Position numbers and translations under genes: made by a program
In this document: piece by piece, positions 55,401 to 64,000 of the stretch
Numbering within the stretch: position 1 is the stretch's first letter
Layout: every line of letters begins with the position of its first letter
Notes under the pieces: generated by a model
Told to the model about the DNA's origin: nothing
What the model saw: the letters and a program-made list of their open reading frames with translations, nothing else
The model's database searches: none
NCBI GenBank assembly: GCA_012861695.1
Contig: JAAOOA010001131.1
Span: forward strand, 94,621 to 158,620
From: Trematomus loennbergii
Taxonomy: Eukaryota; Chordata; Actinopteri; Perciformes; Nototheniidae
Reading direction: 5' to 3'
DNA length: 64,000 bases

Positions 55401-55578
55401 AATAATTTAGTTTCTTAAAGATTTATTTCTCTTTCTCTTTCTCTCTCTCTAGCAGCCTCAGTACCCAAATCCTTTCAGTCTATTTACTGTTTTACTCCTT
55501 CTTCAGATCCTGTGCTTGTACGACAGTGTGGATGCTCTCGATGTGGACAAAGTGGTGGAGTACATCAAAGGGCTGCAG
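52495..55578 (+). pseudogene. rabggtb: RABGGTB exons 1-4 (Rab geranylgeranyltransferase beta), truncated
   Basis: RABGGTB is the catalytic beta subunit that attaches geranylgeranyl groups to Rab GTPases. Exon 1 ends with ATG 52495-52497 then GTAACC. Exon 2 (52998-53104) reads [14 protein letters not shown], then [20 protein letters not shown] after a 1-bp loss. Exon 3 (53835-54032) reads [40 protein letters not shown] and TLSAVQ. Exon 4 (55507-55578) reads ILCLYDSVDALDVDKVVEYI then KGLQ. The normal continuation (the first Gly-rich alpha-alpha repeat and the zinc-binding residues further on) is absent; block Y begins at once and no donor follows. The frame reads on to a stop at 55725. This is a partial duplicate or a gene broken by the duplication. 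Confidence 0.88.
54122..55291 (-). mobile_element. piggyBac-like remnant in RABGGTB intron 3
   Basis: Reversed, the right part (AGCCTGTTTTTCAGGTCTCAGG, then AGTTGGATGTAGAAAAGTCAG) matches the left end of the piggyBac at 35311-35480. The left part (GCCTCTTAAGCACGGCGGTC) resembles its right terminus, and ACACAAGTCTCATAAGAAG matches its inner region. TTAA is not preserved. No transposase. Confidence 0.7.
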
Positions 55579-56319
55579 ATAAAGATGCCAAAGCAGGAGA
55601 TGCTGAACAGGAGACAGTTTCAGGCAGATCTAGCATCCTCTCTCATCCTGGTAACAATGCTTTTCTGCTTTTCTGAAATACAGAAGAGGATTAGGACCAC
55701 ATGTGGATTTATCTTTTGGACCTGACCAAAACTGATTTTTTCTTTTGAGTAATAAATCAAAATTCTTACTTAAATCTCAGATCTATGAAAACTAATTCTG
55801 AAGGTTTTCATGAAAATAAATAAAATATATTTTAAGAAAAAGTCAGATTTCTGAGATTTTCTTTAAAAAAATTGAAAATCTGAATTTCTTTTGTAAAAAA
55901 TTTTTTTTTATCAGAATTCTGACTTTCACTAGTAAAGAACATGTTGAGGTCTGACCAAAGTGATTTTTTTCTAACTTTAATCTCAGATTTCTGTAATTTC
56001 ATTAAAAAAAAGGAATAAAAAAATATATTTATTCTGAATTCTGAGATTTTCAGAAAAAAAATGTTCTTAAGAAAAAGATTTATTAAAAATATTCTGAATT
56101 CTGACTTGTTTCTCAATATTCTGACTAAAATCTTGAAACATAAAAAAAATATCACTTTAGTTCAGATCTCACATTTCTCCACATGTTCCTAACCCTCTTC
56201 CATAGACGTTTCGTCCTCTCCATTCTTTGGTGTAAATAAATGCACTTGTGTTCACTTTCCCCCCCGACTCTCTCAATGTTATTTGTTGTCGTGTGTTACT
56301 GTCTCCTTTTTTGTCCTAG

Positions 56320-56438
56320 AGCTTATTGGGGACGTAGCAGTAAAACAAGAACTACATGTATTAAAAATTCAACTCAACTTAGTGCAGCTTCACTGGAGAG
56401 GAGAGATCATTCATTTTAAGATTACAAACAAAGACTGA
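56320..56438 (+). other. Putative terminal exon of unknown gene (copy D)
   Basis: Acceptor TTTTTTGTCCTAG, then the same 39-codon frame as copy B ending ITNKD. Confidence 0.35.
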
Positions 56439-57057
56439 GATTTTCACTTGTGTCCTCTTAGCTCTTTTATTAACAAGAAAAACTCCAACATTTTATTTTG
56501 TACAGACATGTAAATGTGGCACTCATCTCACATCTTGAACATAGAAACACAATTTATTACAAACTCAACCTGTTAGCTTTTCTTTGAATGTGTTTTATTT
56601 CCTTCTTCAAACTTTCATTGATGCATTCAACACATTGAGACTTAGTCAAAAATAAAAGACATTTAGAATAAAATATCTACAATGAAAGAAGCTCTGGTGC
56701 TTTCTCTCTCTCATGCTTTACAAGAGAAACAACAACATACAAATACATCAATATCGATATTCAACAAATATTTAGAGCAAAGTTTACATTTCCATGCAGA
56801 GAAATATGAGTTGAGGTTAACAGAAATCCTCCTGAGCAGTGACAGCCTCCATGGCTAAACAGACACAGGAAGGAGCGCCGCCTAAAGAAACTCCAACATC
56901 TACAGAACAACTCGTGAGAAGATGTTAAAGCACATCCCATAATGTTTGATTGACAGCTGATCTCTGTGCAGTGAAGACATGAACAATCAGCTCTCAGCAA
57001 CAATGATGGACACACAATGAGTTTAAGAAGTAGAAGAGTTCCTCAAATGACTTCAGG

Positions 57058-58705
57058 CTATTTCAGTTTACAAAACTCAGCTGTGTCTCATCATAAAGCC
57101 AAACTCCAGCATGTAGCGGCTGAGTGAATGTGGTCTGGACTCTGTGGAGGAGAGTCATGGTTTCAGAGATGCTGTAGAAGGACAGAATACCTGCTCTGTG
57201 ATCCAGGTACACTCCTACTCTGGAGGACAGAGGACCTGAGACGGGAGTGTTGATACTGTTGTAACGAAATGAATAACTGTTTTGTTTACATCTAAGGACC
57301 AAGATTTGTCATTGAGTCCAAATCCACTTCCATCCCTGCTCTGCTGATATTCTTGTATGCGACTGCTACAGAAACTCTCCCCTCTCCACTCCACCTCCCA
57401 GTAACAACGTCCAGTCAGACTCTCTCTACTCAGGACCTGAACATAATAAGTGAATCTGTCTGGGTGACTAGAATAAGACTGTTGTTGTTTCATGATGTTG
57501 CTTTTCTGCTCCCCTCAGATAATAACAGAGTGTGTGCTGTGTTTGGATCCAGAGTGATCTCCTGTGAATATTTAAGAACCCAGCTCTGGTGGTGGGCTCT
57601 GCTGCTGACAGTAAAACATCCACTTCAGTCGGTGAGACGTTTGTCCATTCCTCTCTCAGGACGTCCTGTAGTTTGTCTCTGACTGCTGACAGGGCCGCCG
57701 TCACGTCCTCAAAGTAGCTCAGAGGACGGATGTTGATGCTGGATGAGTGTGTAGGTTCACTGAGGGCTGACAGTGAGGGGTAGCTGTGCAGAAACTGGTT
57801 GTGATCCTCTGTGTGAGACAGCAGCTTCAGCTCAGCGTCTCTCCTCTTCAGCTCAGCCATCTCCTGCTCCAGCTTCTCCTGAAGCTCTTGACTCGACTCA
57901 CTTCACTCTTCTGCTGGGATCTGACCTGCTGCTTCACATCAGAGCTTCTTTTCTCCATGAGACGGATCAGCTCAGTGAACATCTTCTCACTGTCCTCCAC
58001 TGCTTTATCAGCAGAGCCATTGACGGCCTCCACCTCCTGCTGAAGCAGCTTCACCTCCTTCTCTCTGTCCTGGATTCTCTGCTGGATGTTTAGTCGACTC
58101 CCCTCCAGCTCTCTCTGCCTCTCAGTCCTCTCTGCAGCAGCTGACACTGTGTCGTGGCCTTTGTGTTCGTCCACAGAGCAGAGATAACAGATACACTGCT
58201 GATCAGTGCGGCAGAACATCTTCATCACCTCGTCGTGACGAGAGCAGATGTTCTCCTGGAGCTTCTTGGAGGGCTCCACCAGCTTGTGTTTTTTAAACGT
58301 AGCTACGTCATAATGAGGCTGGAGGTGTTTGTCACAATAAGAGGCCAGACACTGCAGACAGGACTTACAGGCTCTCAGTTTTCTCCCAGTGCAGACATCA
58401 CAGGCCACATCTTCAGCTCCAGCATAGCAGTGATCAGCAGGAGCAGCTTGGAGTCCAGTCTTCTTCAGCTCCTCCACTAAAGCTGCTAACATGGTGTTTT
58501 TCAGCAGGACAGGCCTCGGTGTGAAGCTCTGCCTACACTGAGGGCAGCTGTGGATCTTCTTCTCATCCTCTCCATCCCAGAAGCCTTTAATACACTTCAT
58601 GCAGTAGCTGTGTCCACAGGTAGTCGCCACCGGATCCTTCAGTAGATCCAGACAGATCGAACAAGAGAAGGTTTCCCGGTCCAGCTGAACTCCTTTCTGC
58701 GCCAT
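57058..58705 (-). pseudogene. TRIM-family E3 ligase, copy D (best N-terminus)
   Basis: From ATG 58705 a 285-codon frame covers the RING ([15 protein letters not shown]), the B-box1-like finger ([16 protein letters not shown]), B-box2 and most of the coiled coil, which A and B lack as one frame. A missing T near 57890 shifts it (VKELQEK becomes VKSFRRSW). The rest lies in 57860-57468, with a further 1-bp loss near 57575 in the PRY, and SPRY pieces at 57493-57215 and 57302-57063. The 3' end is set by the stop shared with copy B. Confidence 0.85.
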
Positions 58706-58734
58706 TTCCCTCTCAGTGGCAGCGAGTGTCTGAG

Positions 58735-58744
58735 TTTCACTTCC
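58735..58744 (-). promoter_or_regulatory. EICE-like motif upstream of TRIM D
   Basis: GGAAGTGAAA on the minus strand, 30 bp before the ATG. Confidence 0.45.
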
Positions 58745-59107
58745 TGAAACCTGAAACTATGTGAGCTGTGATCTGAACAGCATGTGTGTGTGCAGTGAAT
58801 GTGGCCTATCAGCTCTTGTTCTTTACCCACATGTTGGTTACACCCATCCTCCTCAGTGTGGATCTAAAGGGGAGGAGCCAGGAAATACAGAGTGGAGCTG
58901 GCTGTGTCTGAGAGCAGGAAGAAGAGGGAGGGCATCAAACTCTGACTCATTCCAGCAGGAGGAGCAGCGCTGACACTCTGAACTGTTTCCTCATTCACAA
59001 ACGGAGCCTCGCTTACAACCTGCTCTACATTTGAAAACAGTCTTCAGCTGTAAAATATTTGTTTTAAATTCAGGCTTTTGTAGCACACAGCTCCACACTC
59101 ATGGTGG

Positions 59108-59491
59108 CAGTGGTGAAAGAAGTACTCAGATATTCTACTAAAGAAAAGTAGAAATACTACAGGGTAAAAATACTGTGTAACAAGTAAAAGTACAAAAGCA
59201 TTGGTATCAAAATATACTTTAAGTACCAAAAGTAAAAGTACTCCTTATGCATAATGGCCCTTTTCAGAATCGTATATATATATATATATTAGGTTACTAT
59301 AATGATTATTGATGTGTTTTATCACAGTTAGTAAATGTAGAGCTAATTTGAGCAACTGTATGTACTGCTGCTGGATATCTTATAATAATAATAATAAAAT
59401 TATATATCACTGTTCATTCATATTTTGTTGAATCTAATCATTTGTATTTGTAAAGTAACTAGTAACTCATTTTGTCAAATAAATGCAATGC
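59108..59491. mobile_element. hAT-type MITE of block Y (copy D, shortened)
   Basis: Same start as in A but about 290 bp shorter; the second, duplicated inner part is missing. Confidence 0.7.
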
Positions 59492-59673
59492 TTTCTGCGG
59501 TCATGACTACTTCACTTTGACTGTGGTCTTTTCTCAGCTCTTTAATGAATAAGAAAACCCCTTGCAGTCGTATATTTTCCAGACCTGAGGTGGTTTACAA
59601 ATATCTCCTGAAAATGAATTCACAAGGCAGTAAAAACTGAAAATCCATGCTTTTTCCTCATGACTTCTTTCAG

Positions 59674-59869
59674 TCAAGTAACACAGTATCTGGGATGCAT
59701 TGTCTTCAAACTGTTAACTCTGTATGTAAGGACTCCACGGTGCAGACCCATGGAGAGAAATCAAGTGTAGTGATTGTCTCTGGTGCTCCAATGTATAGTA
59801 AATGCTCTTCAGCCCCACCCTTGGAACAAACTCCCAGCAGCTTCACATCTGATAATCACCACCGGACAG
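59674..59869 (+). other. Putative 65-codon exon of unknown gene (copy D)
   Basis: Same length and frame as in A and B, with one change at the second codon (SSNTV in place of SGNTV). Confidence 0.35.
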
Positions 59870-60880
59870 GTCAGGAATTATATTCTATTCTATTTTATTT
59901 GTAGTGTATGAGTTTGAGATTGTGCACTATATACTCAACATGTTAGGTACAAACCATTTACGGTTAAACAGAAAAGGTTCAAATCCCCTGTTACCTGTAA
60001 GAAAACTAAAGCTCAGAATTGTTAAACAGAGGATTGGCATTCATATCATCTGACACCATATCTGTCTGCATGCCATATCCCGCATTAACCACAGAGTAGC
60101 AGCGTTGCCTCTTAACCCATTCATATACCACCCTTTATGTATACAGTCTATGATTCCAGCAAATTAAACTAAAAGCATTAGATTCCTCACTAAACTGTGT
60201 TCCTCAGATCAGGGGAATGTTTTATGAGTGGCATTAAACTCTCTGATCTCATGTGAACTTCAGGCATGTGGTTTGGGTTGAGGTGAGGTTTCCGCAGCCA
60301 AATTTGCAAATGTAATTCCTTTTATTATATTATTATTATTTTATCATCAACACAGTTACTTTTTATACAGTGAGGTAAATGGTAAATGTGCATGTATGTC
60401 GTTCAGTATGCGTTTACAGGTGAATACGTCTGCATTTCCTGCCAAATACTAGCCTCAAAAAGATTACAATATAATTAATGCAAATAAACTACTTCCACTA
60501 ATAATAATAATCATAATCAATTCAATAATATAAATACTATATTATTTTATTATAATATAGTTGTAATATAGTCAAGACAAAACATGCTTATTACATGCTC
60601 AAAAACTGATATTTCTTCAATCTGTATTCAAATGTAGTTTCCTCTGTCAGCAATGTATCAACAACTACACACACATTTATATCAGTATTTCTCTGTGTTG
60701 TGGTTGACATGATGATGACTGTTAGGAGTTAAGGGGAGAGGCTGAGCATCACCATGAAATGTGTACATTGACATAAAAATGAATAAAAGGGGAAAAAATG
60801 CTCCATGTTTTTTAGGCTGTAAACTTGAACTGTTATGTAAGCCAACTAGACAGACAGTTTATCACTCTTCCTCCTGCACA

Positions 60881-61714
60881 GCCCCACCTAGTGTCAGAAG
60901 AAAGTATTACAAATAATGATTACACAAAATGCAAAAATCCTATTTAATGTGTGTGGAAAAAAAATAATGACCATAGGGGCACTGAGCTGCCATCCCCACC
61001 ATACGTCAACTCACATAATTCAGAGCTGATTGGCTGTAAGTACGTGTGCCGCGAAAGTATGGTGTGTGAAGAGGAGACGAGAGAGCTGCAGTGACGCGTC
61101 CTAAAACCCGGAAGTAAGCTGCGCCTGGCTTCCCTCGACAAAAAAGCAATGAGATTTCTCCATAGGATTTTAGAAAATAGCTCGAAATAAGATCTGTGGG
61201 AAACGTACCTGTTAGATAAATGCACGTTTTGTTCAGTCGGATAATATTCACATTTCTACCCTACTTTTATAATTTTGAATCACAAATCTATTGATTAGAT
61301 TTATGATAGACTTTTGAAACTACGAGAAGATAAGGAGGACTTTTACAAAAAAGTAATAGAATTTTTATCCAGAAGGATAGGCAAATGGACTTCATCTTCA
61401 AGTAAAGGTAAGACCGCAATTTTATTGAAAATGGGATCTTACTAAGAGAGAACAATTCAATATTTAAATGATAACATTTTGGGTATCCTTTTGTTGAACT
61501 GTCTGTTTAAAATTAATCAAAGCATCAGACAAAAAAAGCTTTTGAAAAATATTATATTTTGGTTTAGGTCAAAATATAATATTTGTAAACCTGAAGAGTC
61601 AGTGCCAGTGCCTCACCAGCCATGAACCTCACTGCACATCACTGCAGAAGCTTATGTATAGACATCTACGTTTTTTGTGCCCCACCACTTTTGTACATAC
61701 AAAAACGCCACTGT
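60881..61714. other. Non-genic stretch with a hAT end
   Basis: 60990-61200 has a GC-richer promoter-like part (ACCCGGAAGTAAGC, an ETS-type site). The right edge reads CCACCACTTTTGTACATACA AAAACGCCACTG, reversed CAGTGGCGTTTTTGTATG, a hAT-like terminus abutting block X3. The 81-93-codon frames on the minus strand have no domain I recognise. Confidence 0.4.
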
Positions 61715-61741
61715 TCATGTCGTGAATTGCAGCTGTTGTGT

Positions 61742-62142
61742 TTAATATGGCAATTGGCAAAAGTTTGACATTTGACTTATACAACATTTGCAAGTTGTAC
61801 ATTTGACTCATACAATAACCCACCTTCGAGTGATGCTCTAGTTTCTTCATGTTTTGTTTTTTCTCCCTCTTGCTTGCGCCGGACTGAAACTGTCTTTTCG
61901 CCGACATCTCTTCACCTGCACTAGTGGCCGTATCAAAGCCGTGATTGGTCAGATGTCGATTCATTGCAACGGTGTCGGGTTACAGACGTGCTCCCCTTGT
62001 CACCTGTCACTCTCGCGTGTCAGCGCGGGGGGGGAACTGCGCTGAGAACTGCGCACAAGCCAAGCTCATAAGCCGAGGCCCCCTGCGCAATGTGAGGCCC
62101 CATGCAGCCTGCATGATCGGCCTGTAGGGAGGGACGGCCCCG
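61742..62142 (-). mobile_element. 5' end of a ZMYM1/TTF-like hAT (X3)
   Basis: The minus strand carries MSAKRQFQSGASKREKK near 61905-61855 and the terminus GGGCCGTCCC near 62142. Confidence 0.6.
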
Positions 62143-62245
62143 GCCCCCTGCACCCCGAAAGACCTCAGTCTCCTCAGCAGAAAGAGTCTGCTCTGTCCCT
62201 TCTTGCAAAGAGCAGCAGAATTATCAGTCCAGTCCAGTTTATTGT
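62143..62245 (-). mobile_element. LINE RT C-terminal fragment (X3, a)
   Basis: Paralogue of 23459-23560. Confidence 0.55.
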
Positions 62246-62633
62246 TCAGATAGTTGTTTGCATAAGTAGGCTATATTTTTCGTTTCGTTTATTTAATAAG
62301 TTAATTTCAGGACAACTTGGGGAATTTTGTTTGTTTGTTATGAGTTTTAAATATATTTTGAAAGTGGAGATAGAGAGAGAGAAGCAGCGCTGTCTGAGTT
62401 GCAATACCCTAGCTCAAGCATTTATGCAACTTACGCCTATAAATTCTTTATGTAACTTATGTGCCGGTGTGTCCATGGTTTTTGAGTCTGTGTGTGTGTT
62501 GAGCGCAGCGTCGTCTGCTTTTTGCAGTACGGTAACTACAGTAGGACTAAGCATACCGGTAGTTTCTGTAGACCTGTCTGCCCGTTTTGTGAGTGCACTG
62601 CGCGCGTGCGCTTGTGGCATTGTTTGGGATGAC

Positions 62634-63014
62634 CAGTGGCGGTTCTAGACCAATTTGACTGGGGGGCCATGGGCCAGTTATTTTCTGAGGGGGGCACAAT
62701 AAATGCAGGACGAAAAAGACAAAGACAGTATGAAGTAATTGCGCATAAGAAAACAATGCAATACATTTATTGGTATTTGTTTCAGTACACATATTTATTT
62801 CAGATACTTATAGTTACAGTTTTTACGCTGGGTCCGACTAGAATGACAAATAGTGTTAGTTCCTCCTATTCCGTCAGCCAAGACATCGTTTAATCAGAAA
62901 CTATTTTTTATTTGTTTTTTTATTTGTTATTTTCAGGGGGGCCACAGGGGGGTCCAAAGTCAGTGTTAGGGGGAAACTGCCCCCCCCTGCCTCCCTCCCC
63001 TAGAACCGCCCCTG
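62634..63014. mobile_element. hAT-like MITE (X3)
   Basis: Paralogue of 23936-24310, CAGTGGCGGTTCTAG ends. Confidence 0.7.
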
Positions 63015-63185
63015 CACCACAGACTGGTAAAACATCTGCAGCAGCCTCGTGCAGACGTTGAAGGACCTGAGCCTCCTCAGGAAGAACAGCTCGCCCCTTC
63101 CTGAAGATAGCATCAGTCAAAGTCAACTTTATTGTCAATCTTTCAGTTTGTGTGTACAGAAGATCGAAATACCGTTTCCCACAAT
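63015..63185 (-). mobile_element. LINE RT C-terminal fragment (X3, b)
   Basis: Paralogue of 24311-24480 (LFFLRRLRSFNVCTRLLQM). Confidence 0.65.
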
Positions 63186-63235
63186 CCAGAGGAATACAAA
63201 ATACAAATATGTGTACAAATATGTATACAAATATT

Positions 63236-63370
63236 ACATTACATTACATGTTACTTGTTAGACGCTTTTATCCAAAGCGACTTACATACTCAATACTGTG
63301 GGCAATCCCCACAGGAGCAATTTGGGGTGAAGTGTCTCAGGGACACAACGACACGCTCGGGCCGGCTCTG
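63236..63370 (+). repeat. Common teleost interspersed repeat (X3)
   Basis: Same GACGCTTTTATCCAAAGCGA pattern. Confidence 0.6.
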
Positions 63371-63612
63371 CAAACAATATTGAATCTGGACGGATACTTT
63401 TTTAAGGAAATCGTTTTTATTTTTTATATAATTATTGTGAAATGTATTATGTTTTCGTCATTATTACAACAAATACACACTTGCAACTGATAACACTGGC
63501 AATGATTTTATATTTATTAGACTATTCAAAAAAATCATGCTTCAAAGAAAGTGGGGAACGGCGATCCCCCGCGTCCAACGACCACTGCTGCCATCCAAAA
63601 AGTGATTTTGAG

Positions 63613-63699
63613 ATGGAATCAGAGGACAGTGACACTGCTATGAGTGAAGAAGAGGCAGAAGAAGATGCCTGTGGACAAGTGGACAAAGAAAACCAATAA
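63613..63699 (+). other. Acidic mini-ORF (X3)
   Basis: 28 codons identical in frame to X1, ending VDKENQ and TAA. Confidence 0.3.
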
Positions 63700-63914
63700 C
63701 AATCCATCCCTCATATACTTATGTTCATATAATAACTTGCTTTATATTTTGTTTTTGTCATTGTTAATGTGTAAAGTCAACATGTATATTTTCTACTTTC
63801 TTGTTTATTTCCAGTCTTTTTTAATCGTTATTGTACAATGCCATGTCTTTTATGCTGCTGCAACACAACAATGTCCCAAATTGAGATCAATAAAGTACTA
63901 TCTTATCTTATCTC
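63700..63914 (+). mobile_element. LINE 3' tail (X3)
   Basis: Ends ATCAATAAAGTACTATC and TTATC repeats; the donor exon follows and is cut by the window end. Confidence 0.6.
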
Positions 63915-64000
63915 TTATCTGAACCAATGGCCGCCCAGTCAGTGATTATGTGGACATCGAGCCCCAACCAAATAAACACACCAAGCCCGTGACAGGTATC

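Larger units (their letters stand above)
55579..60880. repeat. Segmental duplication block Y, copy D
   Basis: It starts inside the unknown exon directly after the RABGGTB CTGCAG and runs through the terminal exon, TRIM D, MITE and the 65-codon exon. It ends where unique sequence begins. Confidence 0.9.
61715..64000. repeat. Segmental duplication block X, copy 3 (runs off the window)
   Basis: It holds the same order as X1 and X2 with no extra insertions, so it is the reference for empty sites: TTAA near 61740, GGCC near 62096 and ATCCAGAG near 63184. Confidence 0.88.

Noticed and set aside
52498..55506. SNORD45-type box C/D snoRNAs expected in RABGGTB introns
   Set aside because: No TGATGA C box paired with a CTGA D box at suitable spacing was seen in introns 1-3.

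Overview
The window looks like teleost fish DNA. It carries a spliced RABGGTB gene fragment with vertebrate-like residues, TRIM genes of the RING/B-box/coiled-coil/PRY-SPRY type that are expanded in fish, and a fish-type repeat load: DIRS, piggyBac, PIF/Harbinger, several hAT families, LINE 3' ends, an LTR element and an endogenous retrovirus. Most of the 64 kb is mobile DNA. No bacterial features, CRISPR arrays, tRNA or rRNA genes were seen.

The backbone is a tandem segmental duplication of two alternating blocks. Block Y (about 5.5-6.7 kb) holds a short unknown exon pair, a minus-strand TRIM gene, a hAT-type MITE and another unknown exon. Copies lie at 1-6720 (A), 25350-30767 (B), 41371-52128 (C, split by an LTR element) and 55579-60880 (D), with a stub at 30814-31590. 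Block X holds the 5' end of a ZMYM1/TTF-like hAT, LINE C-terminal pieces, a 375-bp hAT MITE, a common fish repeat, an acidic mini-ORF and a LINE tail. Copies lie at about 17640-25349, 35258-41370 and 61715-64000. Because X and Y are paralogous, the uninterrupted copies show the empty target sites of nearly every later insertion.

Region by region: 1-6720 is unit A. 6721-17637 is a minus-strand DIRS-like tyrosine-recombinase retrotransposon with inverted terminal repeats and an internal complementary region, itself hit by four DNA transposons. 17638-25349 is X1, split by a young endogenous retrovirus at 18065-23411. 25350-30767 is unit B. 30768-35257 holds a piggyBac end, a Y stub, a 334-bp satellite and a broken THAP domain. 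35258-41370 is X2 with a piggyBac element and a hAT that contains a Harbinger. 41371-52128 is unit C, where an LTR element with in-frame minisatellites (44809-51990) contains a Harbinger and, inside one LTR, a nearly intact hAT transposase gene (48609-51706). 52241-55578 holds RABGGTB exons 1-4, with a piggyBac-like remnant in intron 3. 55579-60880 is unit D, joined directly to RABGGTB exon 4. X3 runs off the end of the window.

Host genes are few: four TRIM copies, all damaged in the given sequence (A, B and D by small indels, C by an in-frame loss of the B-box and coiled-coil region), and RABGGTB truncated after exon 4. Each TRIM copy keeps an ETS/IRF-type motif just upstream of its ATG, which fits an immune-regulated family. 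Many differences between copies are 1-bp indels, so some frameshifts may be assembly errors rather than real lesions.
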